Of a stretch of DNA of 64,000 nucleotides, positions 34,077 to 44,902 are shown piece after piece. Every line of letters begins with the position of its first letter. Positions within the stretch are counted from its first letter, which is position 1. Source of the stretch: Hypomesus transpacificus (taxonomy: Eukaryota; Chordata; Actinopteri; Osmeriformes; Osmeridae); assembly GCF_021917145.1 (NCBI RefSeq), contig NC_061061.1, positions 12,091,999 through 12,155,998 on the forward strand. The letters are read 5' to 3'. A model generated the notes under the pieces. The model had not been told where the DNA came from. It ran no database searches and was given only the letters and a program-made list of their open reading frames with translations. The position numbers were made by a program, and so were the translations under genes.

Positions 34077-37000
34077 GGGAGACTTTCTGCTGAGGTATTC
34101 GTTTGCACTCCGAAAAGCGACATCCCACCTTGTTCACCCTGATCTTCCTGGGAATCCTGAGAGCCGCCCTGCAGTTGGCCGACGTCCTTGTTCGTCTCCC
34201 CGCCCTCCGCGATCTGGTCCAATAGGAGGCGTGCGGAGCGCTGGAGGAGGCGGGAACAGAGCTGGTCGGGGGACTCGGACAGGAAGTAGAGCAGCCGTAC
34301 GGCCTGCTCCATGAAGCTCTGCCAGTGAGGGTCAGTCATCACCACACCTGCAGGGGGCGGGGGGGGGTCAGCCAGCGAGGGGCCGAGGAAACACCACCCA
34401 AACCACTCAGGCTTCACATCAGGAAGCCCAAACTAATATTACTAACAACTGTGTGTGTGTGTGTGTACCTTCTGCGACAGCCTGGGTGAGGCAGGAAAAC
34501 AGCTGATGATCCTGAGGCAGTCTGAACGGCGCTCCCTTGGATTGCTGTGAGCAGAGTCAAAGCGTACGGTCACAAACACAGCGCAGCCACAAACGTCTAC
34601 GTAAGAGTGCGTGCGTGTGTGTGTGTCCATACCCGGACATGGTCAGTGATGCTGGAGATGGTGATGACTGTATCTCTGGCCAGTAGGAAGTCTTCAGTCA
34701 CCTTTTCTCCCAGGGCCACCGAGCACAGTGTGTCCAGGTTACTGAGAACCACCTCCTTCTCAGCCCTGTGGGTCACACACACACACACGTTAGACTGTCT
34801 GTAAAAGCAAAGCTCCCCATCTACATATGTGCACTTAAAAGAATTTCTGGTGCTACTTCTCCCACAGATGTTTGAAACATGTCGTGGCACTTTATCCAAG
34901 TGCACAGAAGCACACACAGGAGGGGGGGTGGGGGGTGGTGCAGTTGGACGTGGAGGTCGAAGCTGCTCGGTGTGAGCGCTGGCAGACCGTGCCCTGCCCT
35001 CCCCAGTCACCACCCCACTCCCGGAACAGGTGCGTGGGAGGCCGGGTGAGCAGCACGGAGAGGGTTCAACAGGCTAGGGAGTGCCGGGTGGTGGAGGAAG
35101 GGAGGAGGCGGGCTGGGGAAGGGTGTGGGGGTGGACTGCAGAGATAGATTGTCCAACTCTGCTCCCTCTCTCTCACTCCTTTTCTCTTTCCCTTCTCTTC
35201 CCAGCAATGGCTTTGAAGGAGACTGAGGGAAGGCGGGGTTAAAACACACATTCACTGAAAAACGCTGGCAAGGAGCCCAGATTTATCTGGTCGTGACTTC
35301 AGCTTCCAATGACGAGCAGCTGGGACGATGAGCCTATTCAGTCGCTAATGAGGGCTGGGGAGAGGAGAGGCATTGTCTCATGGCTGAAACAAAGCCCGTC
35401 GGCTGAAAGGTAGACCTCAATTAAACGTCGAGTTGATGTGTGTGTGTGTGTGTGGGGGGTAGAAAGTCTGCACTTAATGTGGTTTTGACAGGTGAGTCAA
35501 GTTGAGAAATTTTAGTAAATGAGTAGCCCTCAGACAAGTAGAAATAGCTCATGGCCAACTGAGTTACTGAGGTGAGCTGGGGTGACTCCCTCCCTTGGAC
35601 ACACACACAAACACTGTTAGCATCCTCCCGGTGTTTTCCCCGTTTCTTTCCAGATGGAACACTGTGGGCGGAGCTAAGTCACTGTAGGCGGGCCCTTACA
35701 GCAGAGCAGCAAATCTCCGCTGCACTGCCAAGATTACCAGCCAATCAAAGAGAGGGAGACCCCAACACACTCATTCAGTTGGCTCGCATTCGCCTTGGTC
35801 TCATCACGGGGCATGGGAATGATGCATGTTGCAGTGTGCATGTGTCAGTCAGAAGGCGATGTAGTGGTGTGTGTTTTCCTTCCAACCCTAATCCAGGACA
35901 CCTCATATTAATAATTAGCCGCTTGACAAGATGAATCCTGTTTGCTACAACCAGGTTTGCAGTCAAAACCGACAGGTAGATCTCCCGGAGCAGGTTGGGC
36001 CTTGGAAGTGTGTGTGCATGCGTGCGTGCTCGTACCGTGCAGCCATGCCCAGCAGAAGCACCGCCGCTCGCCTGTGAAGACCAGAGGCCTCTCGCTTCCC
36101 GGTGAACCTCTCCCACAGAACCTGCACCACGGTGGACTGCAGGACACTGCCGCCGCTGAAGAACTCCTGGACCTGAGGACACATGACCAGCACGGTCACC
36201 TCTTGCTGGCTGTCACATCTGGAACCCCCTCTGGAACCCACCATCCTCCAAACCCCAAGTGATTTCAACGTTATCTAGATAAGAAGCTTCCTTACCTAAC
36301 CACTAATATCTTGGACAGTATTTTCAGTGTAAAAAAGTAATTATATATACAAAAAATGTGAGAGTTTGTGCTTGAGGGGGTGTGGATGAGCGGGCAGGTT
36401 TGATAACGAGTAGAGACTCACTATCTCCTCCAGACACTGCACAGTCCCCAGGGGAGCGTCCACCATCAGCTCAGACAGACTGTCCACCAGAGTCTGGGCC
36501 TTGGCCCTGCGGGAGACCACAGACAGACAGACGGTGAGGGTGACAGAAAAGCTATTCTCGAGGCCCAGGCAGTATCACCAAAACCCATTTTCAGTAGTGC
36601 CTGGGAGTGGTGTGATTGGCCCCCTCAAGTCCTGATGGAGAGTTAGCTTTCCACTGGGCCTGGGCTCGAAGAGAGAAGGCTGGTGCCAAGATTAATTTGC
36701 TCGCAAGACAAAATCTTTTCGGTGAAAAGGCTTTGATACTGTCGAAACCGAGAAGATAGTAGGGCCCAATCTAAAAGGTGTATGTTCACAGAGACGAAAG
36801 GGCTTTGAAGGTCCTGAAGTGTTCCAGAGCTGCTGGGATGCATCAGAGACTTGTTTGATAGTCTTCTTGAGAGTTGATGAGGGTTTTTTGTGATATGTGT
36901 GCAATCAGAAGAACATGAGAGAGTGGCGTTTTCTGTCCTGGGATCACACTGGAAGACGTGGAAATAATATTGAATTTACTCGGCTTCACATTTATACACC

Positions 37001-38444
37001 CATATGTTTTTTTTATGAGCCATCTCGTTTGCAGGCTAGTGAATCACTACATAACTAGGATTGTATATATACACGCATCAATATAAAACAAAATACAAAA
37101 ATGATAGATGACCAAAACGAGAACATTGAACACCAGAGCGCTGGCTGTACCTACATGATTGGCGGCTAAAACAACACGGCAGTTCAATCACTGTTGTTTT
37201 GCAGCTGCGCAATTTTTTTGTTGTTGAGATTGACAAAGTAGCAGAGTCATTACATTTGTCGCTAGATACAACTTTGTCACTAGGGAAGGTGAAAAGTTGC
37301 TAAATCTAGCGAAATTGTCGCTAAATTGGCAACACTTTAACTGCTCGTATTAACCAGCAAATATTCATATTGTCGGTTAATGGTTAATCATGAGTAACAT
37401 GAAGGATTTTCCGGGGGAATATGAAGGATGGATTTTAAAGGAGTTGATGGTTAAACAGTGCTCTGAGAGAGGGGAGGGGGGGCTTGTCAGGGCGGGCACG
37501 CTGTGCTGTGCAGACCCACCTGGTGGAGTCTCCCTGGGGGTTGAGGTAGAGGCGTCGGTAGGCCTGCACCACGGCGTCTTTGATGGCGGCGTCGGTGGAC
37601 CAGACGAGCGGCAGCATCTTCCTCACGCCCGTTAGAGAGTTGGCCACGCTGAACTCACACACGGTCACACAGAACTCCACCGCCTCCTGAACCACTGAGG
37701 CACACCACAAGCACACCCATGACCAGTCGGACAGCATTCCCCTTAAAACTGATTTTGTTTTTGTTGCCGATTTAGATGCTCTTTCTTATTTTCTGCAGTG
37801 CTCGGATGGTTGCCTGTCACATGTCATGTCCACCCAGGGCGACTTGTAGACATGCCTACCTGTTGTGGTTTTCCAGTACAGCATTGTGTTGATGACAGCG
37901 ATGGCCTTCTCCACCTGCAGGGAGAAGCTCTCTGTGTCCCGCAGGTACTGCACCAACATCTCCTGTTTCTTCAGCTCCCCCTCCGCCCCTTCCCTCTCTC
38001 CTTCCTGGGCCCCCTCCTTCTGGGGGGTGGGGGGCAGGCTCTGGGGCTGCTCGGACGTGTCCACATCTGGGCCTTCAGGCGGAGGGCGACATAAGACACA
38101 TGCTCTGGGTGAGTACATGCCTGGTTCTAAAATGCAAATGCTAGTTCTAGCGCCTGAATCCAATCAGAAACTACTAAACCCTCATAGGTCATCAAAAACA
38201 CCCCTCTTCCTATATAACCTGTTAAAAGGGGCCTGCAGTGCCAACGCCGACAGACTGACAGGTAAATTAGCCCTAATCAACCTCTAATGAACTGTGTGGA
38301 ACAGCTTCATGTTAAGTGTTCCACTTTTAACTCATGCTTCTACTTTCGAGGCTCTTAGTGCAAGGTCAGGTCATGTGCACTTCCTGTATCTCCACACCTA
38401 AGATGTTTCTGCCACTCCAGTTCCTCCACCATCTATCACTAACC

Positions 38445-38475
<31 letters not shown>

Positions 38476-41400
38476 AGTGCAATGTACCCTGCTGAACGCA
38501 CACAGTCTGGATCAGAGGGTGGGATGGTTTTGAATGCCCTCAGATTACCAAAGAGAATACTCACAGCCCTCAAGGCCCTCAACAAAGAGTTGTGCCTCCA
38601 AGCCAACTGATACATAACACTCAAACACACAAAACAAACACACACACACCATGTCTGCAGTCTCCTTCTTGCCTTTAACCCATGACTTAAAGGAAGGCAG
38701 GTTTGAGGGGGACTGCCAGGTAACTATAGGTGGACCCTTACAGCAGAGCAGCAAACCTTCATCACCCTGCCAAGATTACCCACCAATCAGGAGGCTGGAG
38801 AGCACAAACTCTTGGCCCGATTGGCTCATACTTGCCATGACCTCATCACTGGGCATTCAAACACACATCTCTTTTTCCCCCAACAAAGAAAAGCCTTACA
38901 CGGACCCAAGTTCAATAATGACGTGAATCTAACTTTGAATTTCCTCTAAGTGAATGTAACTGTTGCACTCCACATCCTCTACAGCTTTTAAGCGTGACTT
39001 GAAAGCTCCTTGTTAAGGAGGGCGTTCTGTAAGGGCATGGAAGCAGCCAGGGGGGGGTGAGTGAGATGGTGGTGTACCTTTGAAGAGCAGAGCCAGGGTC
39101 TCCATCACAGTCTCGGTGGACACATGAGCCAGAGAGGAAAACAGGGGAGACTCTGGGAACAGACTGTGAGCTCTCACACACAGACGCACCGCGTTCCTGA
39201 GGGAAAAACACAAACACCTTAACATCACTGCCCGGCAATGCCACGGTACCATCACAAACAAAAGCAACTCTCTCTGTTCTCAGTTCAGACCCGGGTTGTC
39301 TGTCTGTAGTCTAAAAGAGGGCCTGTGTTAATGAGGCTACTCGGGCTGACAAGGTAACCTGTGTGTTCACCCCACCTGTACTTGTTGACGCGGAGGAACT
39401 GGGCAATCTGCAAGGCTGTCGCTCTGTCATCCTGGTCCTCCTGCACCTCCTCCTCCCTCTCCTCCTCCTCCTCCTCCTCTTCCTCCCTCTCGGAGGACGG
39501 CTCCAGCACGGCCCGGGCGGTGACGAGCAGCTCTGGCTCCATGGCGGCCCACAGCTCCGAGGCTCGGATCACGGCCACTGCTCAGGAGAGAGGCAGCACA
39601 GGAGAGAGGCGGTCACAGACAGGAGAGAGGCGGTCACAGACAGGAGAGAGGCAGCACACAGGAGAGAGGCAGCACACAGGAGAGAGGCGGTCACAGACAG
39701 GAGAGAGGCAGTCACAGACAGGAGAGAGGCGGTCACAGACAGGAGAGAGGCAGTCACAGACAGGAGAGAGGCAGTCACAGCTAGTGCTGCTGAACCCCCT
39801 GAACACCACCTGCTGGGACAGCCTTCCAGGTGTGATGGGGTGTGGGGGAGTCAGCACAATAAGAGGCGTGGTCTGGTCGTGTATGATAACCACTGTGATG
39901 TTTTGTTTAACAATCGTATATGGTGTGGTTTTGACAGGTGAGTTGATTGAAAGTTTAGAAAATGAGTAGCCCTCAGACAAGTAGAAATAGCTCATGGCCA
40001 ACTGAGTTACTGAGGTGAGCTGGGGTGACTCCCTCCCTTGGACACACACACACACACACTGTTAGCATCCTCCCGGTGTTTTCCCCGTTTCCTTCCAGAT
40101 GGAACACTGTGGGCGGAGCTAAGTCACTGTAGGCGGGCCCTTACAGCAGAGCAGCAAATCTCCGCTGCACTGCCAAGATTACCAGCCAATCAAAGAGAGG
40201 GAGACCCCAGCACACTCATTCAGTTGGCTTGCATTCGCCTTGGTCTCATCACGGGGCCAATGAGCAGCACAGAAACACAGATCATGTTCTTCCTAATTCT
40301 GTTGTTGGGGAGAGCAAGATGGAGGGTGGGGGCAGAGAGGGGATGAGTGATCTCACCAGGCGCCTGCCCCTGCAGTTTCTCGGTCATCTCTTTGAGTTTA
40401 GCAGTCTCCTTTTCCAGGGGTTTCTTCAGGTCAGCACTGCTCAACTGCACATTAGACACACTCAGTTAACGAAAAGCGCCACACATGGCATTTTACTGTC
40501 AAAGGGGTGACTGTTCCATTGGGACAAGTGAAGTCTCTGAAAGTGTGTGTGTGTGTGTGTGTGAGAGAGTTACCTTGCAGCTGTAAGGGTTGTGGGCGAT
40601 GAAGGCTGCTAAGAGCTGGATGGCACTCTTGACCACGTTGATGGATTTGTCCATCAGCCGCCCCACGGCCAGCCCCATCACCTCACTGTACCTGCACAGG
40701 GGCAACGCCTTCCAGGCCCGACCACACACACAACATCACGTAGGGGTATGGATCCCACCAGCACGTACAAGTCTAGGTGTTTGACGCGCTCGCACACCGG
40801 GTCGCAGGTACCCGCGGAGCTCACCTTGCTGTTGACGACACGCGCGTACACCTGCAGCACGCGTGCCCTGACGTGGGAGTTGGTGTCGTGGAGGTGTTCC
40901 TGTATCGTGTCCATGAAGCGGTCGCGGTCGGCTTTGCCCGACTCGTCCAGGCCGTCGCCGCTCAGGACCCGGACGAGGATCTCTCCCAGCACCTCACACA
41001 CTGCCACACGCATGCTGGGGCTCTGAGACAGCGGAACAGAGGACGGCTGCTGTCACCTTGGGTCCCCCGCTATCAGTAGATGTTTTCGTTTCGACTACAT
41101 GCATGCACATGCCTTGATGTATGAGTATTGTGTCAGGGTGTGTGTGTGTGTGTGTGTACCTCTCCCTCCAGGTGTGTGATCAACACACTGACGTTGGGGA
41201 TCATGACATCAGGCACGATGGTGCTGAGCTCGGAGAGGAAGGAAGAAAACGCTTTGACCCCAGACCCCTCTCTGGCCAGCTCCTCCCGCGACTTCTGCCC
41301 AATCTCCCTGAGGAGGGAGGACTGACGTGTTAGCAGAGGCAGGAACAGGGTGGGACACCAAGCAGATGCGTTTTAACCCGACTCAGCTGGGTTGAGAGCC

Positions 41401-43502
41401 TCCCCCTGGCCACCCCGTACCGACCTGATGACCTCTCCAACGACAGCCTTGACGCCGTACTCTGTGCTCCATACAGACACAGCCTGGGCGCACACCGAGC
41501 CCAGCTGCTCAAAGTGCTGCAGCAGCTGGATCACCTTGACGCTGGCCCCTGTGGGGTGGGGACAGAGGACACAGATATGACCCAGAGTGTCACAGCAAAG
41601 CACGCCAGGTGGAGTCCACAAGCGTGACCAAGCAAAACCACCGCTCCCTCTGGAACAGACGGGCACACGAGTGTCGTGTGTGCTCCCCAGTACCCTGCCC
41701 GTCTGTGTGTGTGTTAACGGACCCAGGAGGTGGTTGTACTTCTTGATGAGCACGCCAAGGAGGTGGATGATGGCGTCGCGGCTGGGCTTGCTCTTCACGT
41801 GGCTGATGGTGGGGTTCTCCAAGAGCTTGTAGCAGCAGCACGTCACACAGCTGAGAGGACAACACAACGGCTCAGAGGATCAGCGCCGCGCACCTCGAAA
41901 CATTGAGTCATTTAGCAGACACTCTTATCCAGAGCGACGTACAGTAAGTACAAGGACATTCCCCCCCGAGGCAAGTAGGGTGAAATGCCTTGCCCAAGGA
42001 CACAGTCATTTGGTACAGCCGGGAATCGAACTAGCAACCTTCAGATTACTAGCCCGATTCCCTAACCGCTCAGCCAGCGGCCGCTCTCGGCCGCCTCCCC
42101 TGGAGGACTGCACCTACCTGATGAACTCCTCATCCACCAGAGAGAGGCTCCAGAGAGAGCGGATGTCCAGCTGAAAGAGCTGGATCAGAGCCAGCAGCAC
42201 CGTCTCCCTCTCAGAGTCCCACTGCAGCCGCCCCTCTCCCGGAGCCTTGCCCTTCTTCCCACCCTGGGGAACACAAACAAGGACCGCGGGGTCGCATTAG
42301 TGTTAGTGTTGGCCTTTAGTGACTAACACGCCATTAGAGGAAAGTGGGATGGTTTTGAATGCCCTCAGATTACCAAAGAGAATACTCACAGCCCTCAAGG
42401 CCCTCAACAAAGAGTTGTGCCTCCAAGCCAACTGATACATAACACTCAAACACACAAAACAAACACACACACACCATGTCTGCAGTCTCCTTCTTGCCTT
42501 TAACCCATGACTTAAAGGAAGGCAGGTTTGAGGGGGACTGCCAGGTAACTATAGGTGGACCCTTACAGCAGAGCAGCAAACCTTCATCACCCTGCCAAGA
42601 TTACCCACCAATCAGGAGGCTGGAGAGCACAAACTCTTGGCCCGATTGGCTCATACTTGCCATGATCTCATCACTGGGCAATTCAAGATGAGTCCGTACA
42701 TTGTTTATAGCGGTGTGTGAACAATTTGGCCTCGGGAATGTTAGGACAACTGCCACTGTAAGCAAGCAGACATACCTTACTGGGTGCCGTGACGATACTC
42801 TGTCTGTTGGAGTCACTCTCCAGGTTCTCTGTGAGCTTGCAGAGCAGGAAGACACCCATCTTAACAGCATTCAGCTGCTCTTTCCGGTCCTGGGCAGAGA
42901 AACTGGTGGAGAGGAGGAAGGCGGGCAGGGAGACAGACAGGCCACTCACCACTGCAGGATGGGGGAGAGAATTTGATTAGATTTGAGTTGCATAGCTACG
43001 GCTGTATCTGGTTTGGGGTGGTTTTACTGAGAACCCTTTCTAGCAGACACTGACCTTGAACGAGTAACTCCAGAGTGTCCTCCTTCACAACCATGTCCAC
43101 GCTTTTACAGTGTCTATGAGAAGCACAGGAGTACGGCTTGAGATTTCCTTAGTCACTTGTGTACACAGGGGTCAATTCATAAAATACATGTAAACAATAC
43201 TCACTGCAACACACTGTAACCTGTGTCAAAGTGTTCCAGGATACATAATGGCCCCTGACCTCTCAGTGCTGCCTTGAACCCTGTGTAACCGCAAGTCATG
43301 TTACAATCAAACTGCGATAGAATGTTATTATTATGCTGCAACATTTAGGCACAACATTGCTTGTAGATTCGACAGGCAACTTACTGTTGATAAGAGAGGG
43401 AAGTTGTTTAGGCGAGACGACGTCCTGAACCACATATTGGTTCGTGCCTCCAGTCTTTACCAGATCACCCACACATACTGGCACGAAGAAGTCCCACGAC
43501 AT
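26873..43502 (-). CDS. ncapd2: Condensin I complex subunit D2 (CNAP1)
   Basis: HEAT-repeat subunit of condensin I, which compacts mitotic chromosomes. 31 coding exons sum to 4212 nt, 1403 aa (human 1401): 43385-43502, 43205-43280, 43055-43113, 42776-42951, 42118-42263, 41723-41850, 41425-41548, 41160-41307, 40825-41022, 40574-40708, 40357-40444, 39376-39577, 39078-39196, 37860-38072, 37520-37694, 36422-36506, 36036-36172, 34633-34765, 34469-34544, 34129-34347, 33248-33402, 32535-32646, 32306-32429, 31964-32119, 29626-29803, 29305-29399, 28903-28983, 27966-28149, 27360-27519, 27064-27192, 26873-26955. Diagnostic pieces: GGTNQYVVQDVVSPKQLPSL (N-terminus), ALPLCRYSEVMGLAVGRL, KGQVSEVAALLLDPETHIAS and DNAIYNLLPDIISRLSDPER (HEAT region), EKLCQRFRTAKTERQW. 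The tail FVTPKPSRKSSRKAVIIFSS, an acidic run and SETPKVTTPIGRASRRTRL hold TP sites expected for mitotic phosphorylation. Exon 24 phase is satisfied only by the acceptor before 32119. A Glu-rich insert lies in exon 12. Confidence 0.95.
27550..27730 (+). mobile_element. tRNA-derived SINE in ncapd2 intron
   Basis: Full head (gtcaggtgattgagcggtga, ggatcgattccccgcc) and body with ccttgggcaaggcacttcac; the tail ends gagcgtctgctaaatg. It is antisense to ncapd2. Confidence 0.8.
28612..28888. repeat. Minisatellite, 40 bp unit, at ncapd2 exon 27 donor side
   Basis: Five exact-period copies of gagagggacacacagagagg + gagggagagacagaggtaga (starts 28686, 28726, 28766, 28806 and 28846 for gggacac). It ends about 15 bp from the exon 27 donor (exon start 28903). 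Confidence 0.95.
29824..29945 (-). mobile_element. SINE-tail-related fragment
   Basis: Contains tgcatttagcagacactttt and atccaaagcgacttcc, the conserved tail seen in the SINE copies. No tRNA-like head is visible. It probably belongs to a related family sharing that tail. Confidence 0.5.
30589..30806 (-). mobile_element. tRNA-derived SINE in ncapd2 intron
   Basis: Full-length copy with the tail on the left (catttagcagacgctctta) and the head at 30730-30806. It has a duplicated cgactta/gagcgactt segment in the tail, about 25 bp longer than sister copies. Confidence 0.8.
31650..31960. repeat. Low-complexity (GTGA/GAGA)n array in ncapd2 intron
   Basis: About 300 bp of degenerate gagtgaaagtgagagtgtga units, ending within a few bases of the exon 24 donor (exon start 31964). 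Confidence 0.9.
32120..32225. repeat. Three-copy repeat (37-39 bp) carrying the exon 24 acceptor
   Basis: The unit ctgaggggctggcacaggca + (g/a)acaggtcacacac occurs three times. The copy next to the exon supplies the used acceptor (…GTGCCAG, exon end 32119); the other two carry the same acceptor-like sequence. Confidence 0.85.
33403..33995. repeat. Tandem array duplicating the ncapd2 exon 21 acceptor
   Basis: Multiple blocks of caacagctgggccagggaaa + c(g/a)gctcactgtgggac, interleaved with agacacaccaggacagatga. The first 40 bp of exon 21 and its acceptor (cactgtggg) recur about five times upstream of the true junction at 33402. Confidence 0.9.
34046..34075. repeat. G homopolymer (about 30 bp) in ncapd2 intron
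   Basis: Uninterrupted G run on the plus strand (poly-C on the sense strand), about 50 bp from the exon 20 donor. Confidence 0.9.
35480..35813. mobile_element. Dispersed repeat A, copy 1 (ncapd2 intron)
   Basis: About 330 bp nearly identical to 39920-40256, beginning gtggttttgacaggtgagt and ending ggtctcatcacgggg. The internal segment gcccttacagcagagcagca and the right end are shared with repeat B, so A and B are subfamilies. No coding capacity. It is probably a nonautonomous element; class is uncertain. Confidence 0.7.
38526..38862. mobile_element. Dispersed repeat B, copy 1, with short terminal inverted repeats
   Basis: Starts ggttttgaatgccc and ends gggcattcaaac, which are reverse complements over about 13 bp. 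Nearly identical to 42351-42687. No coding capacity; it looks like a nonautonomous DNA transposon. Confidence 0.7.
39580..39785. repeat. Minisatellite, 20-21 bp unit, against ncapd2 exon 12 acceptor
   Basis: About ten copies of ggtcacagacaggagagagg, starting immediately at the exon 12 acceptor (exon end 39577). The sense strand reads cctctctcctgtctgtgacc, a pyrimidine-rich array. Confidence 0.95.
39920..40256. mobile_element. Dispersed repeat A, copy 2 (ncapd2 intron)
   Basis: Sister copy of 35480-35813, differing by only a few substitutions and small indels (for example an eight-base difference after gtgagt). Confidence 0.7.
41904..42076 (-). mobile_element. tRNA-derived SINE in ncapd2 intron
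   Basis: The tail gtcatttagcagacactctt is at the left; the head with gctgagcggttaggg is at the right. It ends 42 bp from exon 5. Confidence 0.8.
42351..42687. mobile_element. Dispersed repeat B, copy 2
   Basis: Matches 38526-38862 almost base for base. The right terminus has one extra A (gggcaattcaag). It lies 88 bp from exon 4 of ncapd2. Confidence 0.7.
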
Positions 43503-43859
43503 GCCTGACGGCGAAAGAAGTGGCTGTTTCTCATGTTTTGAAATGGTCAGGCTCTAGCTAGCTAGCTAATTATGTTCCTCCGACTACGCCGTTAGCACGT
43601 ATGGTGTCGAAATATACACATACAAACACGACCTACCCCTTGGCTAGACTACTTACTAGAATTATGAACTTATTCGTTTCAACAAACTAACGGTTAATCT
43701 ACTTACGACAAACAATGGTTGTTGGCAAGTAAGATAGCTAAGAGGCTATTGAACAGGCTTGCTAGGCTAACTAGCTAGCGGTAAATTTACAATGTTATAG
43801 CTAGCTGTTTAATCGGTTACATTTAAAGCAATTACAACTGGCCGAAGAAAAAAACGTAC

Positions 43860-43960
43860 CTGTGTTCTTTGTCGTACTCCGAGCCACAGTTTAATCTGTC
43901 CAGATGTTTTATATTGTGACGATGTTTGCACGGCACGGAACTTCGTGAGTCTTTCAGCTA
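43860..43960 (-). promoter_or_regulatory. ncapd2: ncapd2 noncoding first exon and promoter
   Basis: A good donor (AACACAG then gtacgt) marks a noncoding exon starting at 43860. The ATG exon has an acceptor (cgtcag) two bases upstream of the ATG at 43502. The transcription start, about 43930-44050, is not defined. No TATA box seen. Confidence 0.5.
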
Positions 43961-43969
43961 TCTCAGGGA

Positions 43970-44420
43970 CAAGAGGTTTTGAATTTCGACAATCTACGCG
44001 CCAACGGAACTAAGTAGTCACTGGCCCCTCCCACATTGCTCTAATTCGCGTTAGACAAAGTTGCCGCCGTTCATGTTCTGTGGTCTATGGTTGCCACCTT
44101 GTTGTAAAAAATGAAAGCTAAATTATGTTAAAAGCAGATACTCAAAAATAAGCATGATAATTTTCTTTCAGCAAATGCTTGCACTTGTTTGATTGTTCCT
44201 GCTACAATCTATCAGCTTTGCACTGGTCCAAAAAGACAGACCAGAGACAGTAGATTGAGGTAGTAGCTGTATTAAAAAATAAAATAAATCAGTTTATCCA
44301 TGTTTCAGCTACTGTGACATTTTCACTTGAAACACATTTTCTCACTTTAAATCCAGACAAACCTACTTTCACACACTCATCAAACCAATCTACATTAATA
44401 CTGTAAACATGACACTCCGG
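43970..44420. other. Intergenic: ncapd2 promoter side and ing4 3' flank
   Basis: No gene. An AATAAA on the minus strand near 44421-44427 is a candidate ing4 poly(A) signal. An (AT)n microsatellite sits at 44638-44661, inside the probable ing4 3'UTR. Confidence 0.45.
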
Positions 44421-44630
44421 CCTTTATTTCCTCTTCTAGACAAAATAATGGAATATACACAACTAAAAGAATCTAAACCCAATTGAAGCATATAGTAACC
44501 TATGGTCCAAAAAACAACAACATTTTAACTCAGTCAAATTCAGTGTAAAGCTTATTGCAGTAGGATAAATGAAACTAAGAAGGTGAAATAATACGCAACA
44601 TTTAGTCTTTCTTGCTCACAAAGTAATGTA

Positions 44631-44662
<32 letters not shown>

Positions 44663-44902
44663 GAAGAAATGATCTGTCATTGCCCATTATCAGTCTAGTT
44701 TCTATCATAATTTAAATCGAACTATAAACACTAGACGCAACATAAACTGCATAAGGCAATGGTAATAAAATAGAGAAAACCAAGCTTGGCAGACAGACAG
44801 GTGATGATACAGTATTCAATACTTTTCAAAAAGTTAAAAAGGACTACTTTAATCTCATCCTTTCCCAGATGGCCAAAGTCGTCTGACCTGTTTTGATTTG
44901 TC

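Noticed and set aside
33135-34417. Long Cys/Val/Leu-rich minus frames of up to 238 codons
   Set aside because: They run through tandem copies of the ncapd2 exon 21 acceptor region and intron. Only 33248-33402 and 34129-34347 are exons.
38545-42579. Identical 69-codon minus frames at 38545-38754 and 42370-42579
   Set aside because: Both lie inside the two copies of a noncoding dispersed repeat. Identity reflects the repeat and not a duplicated gene.
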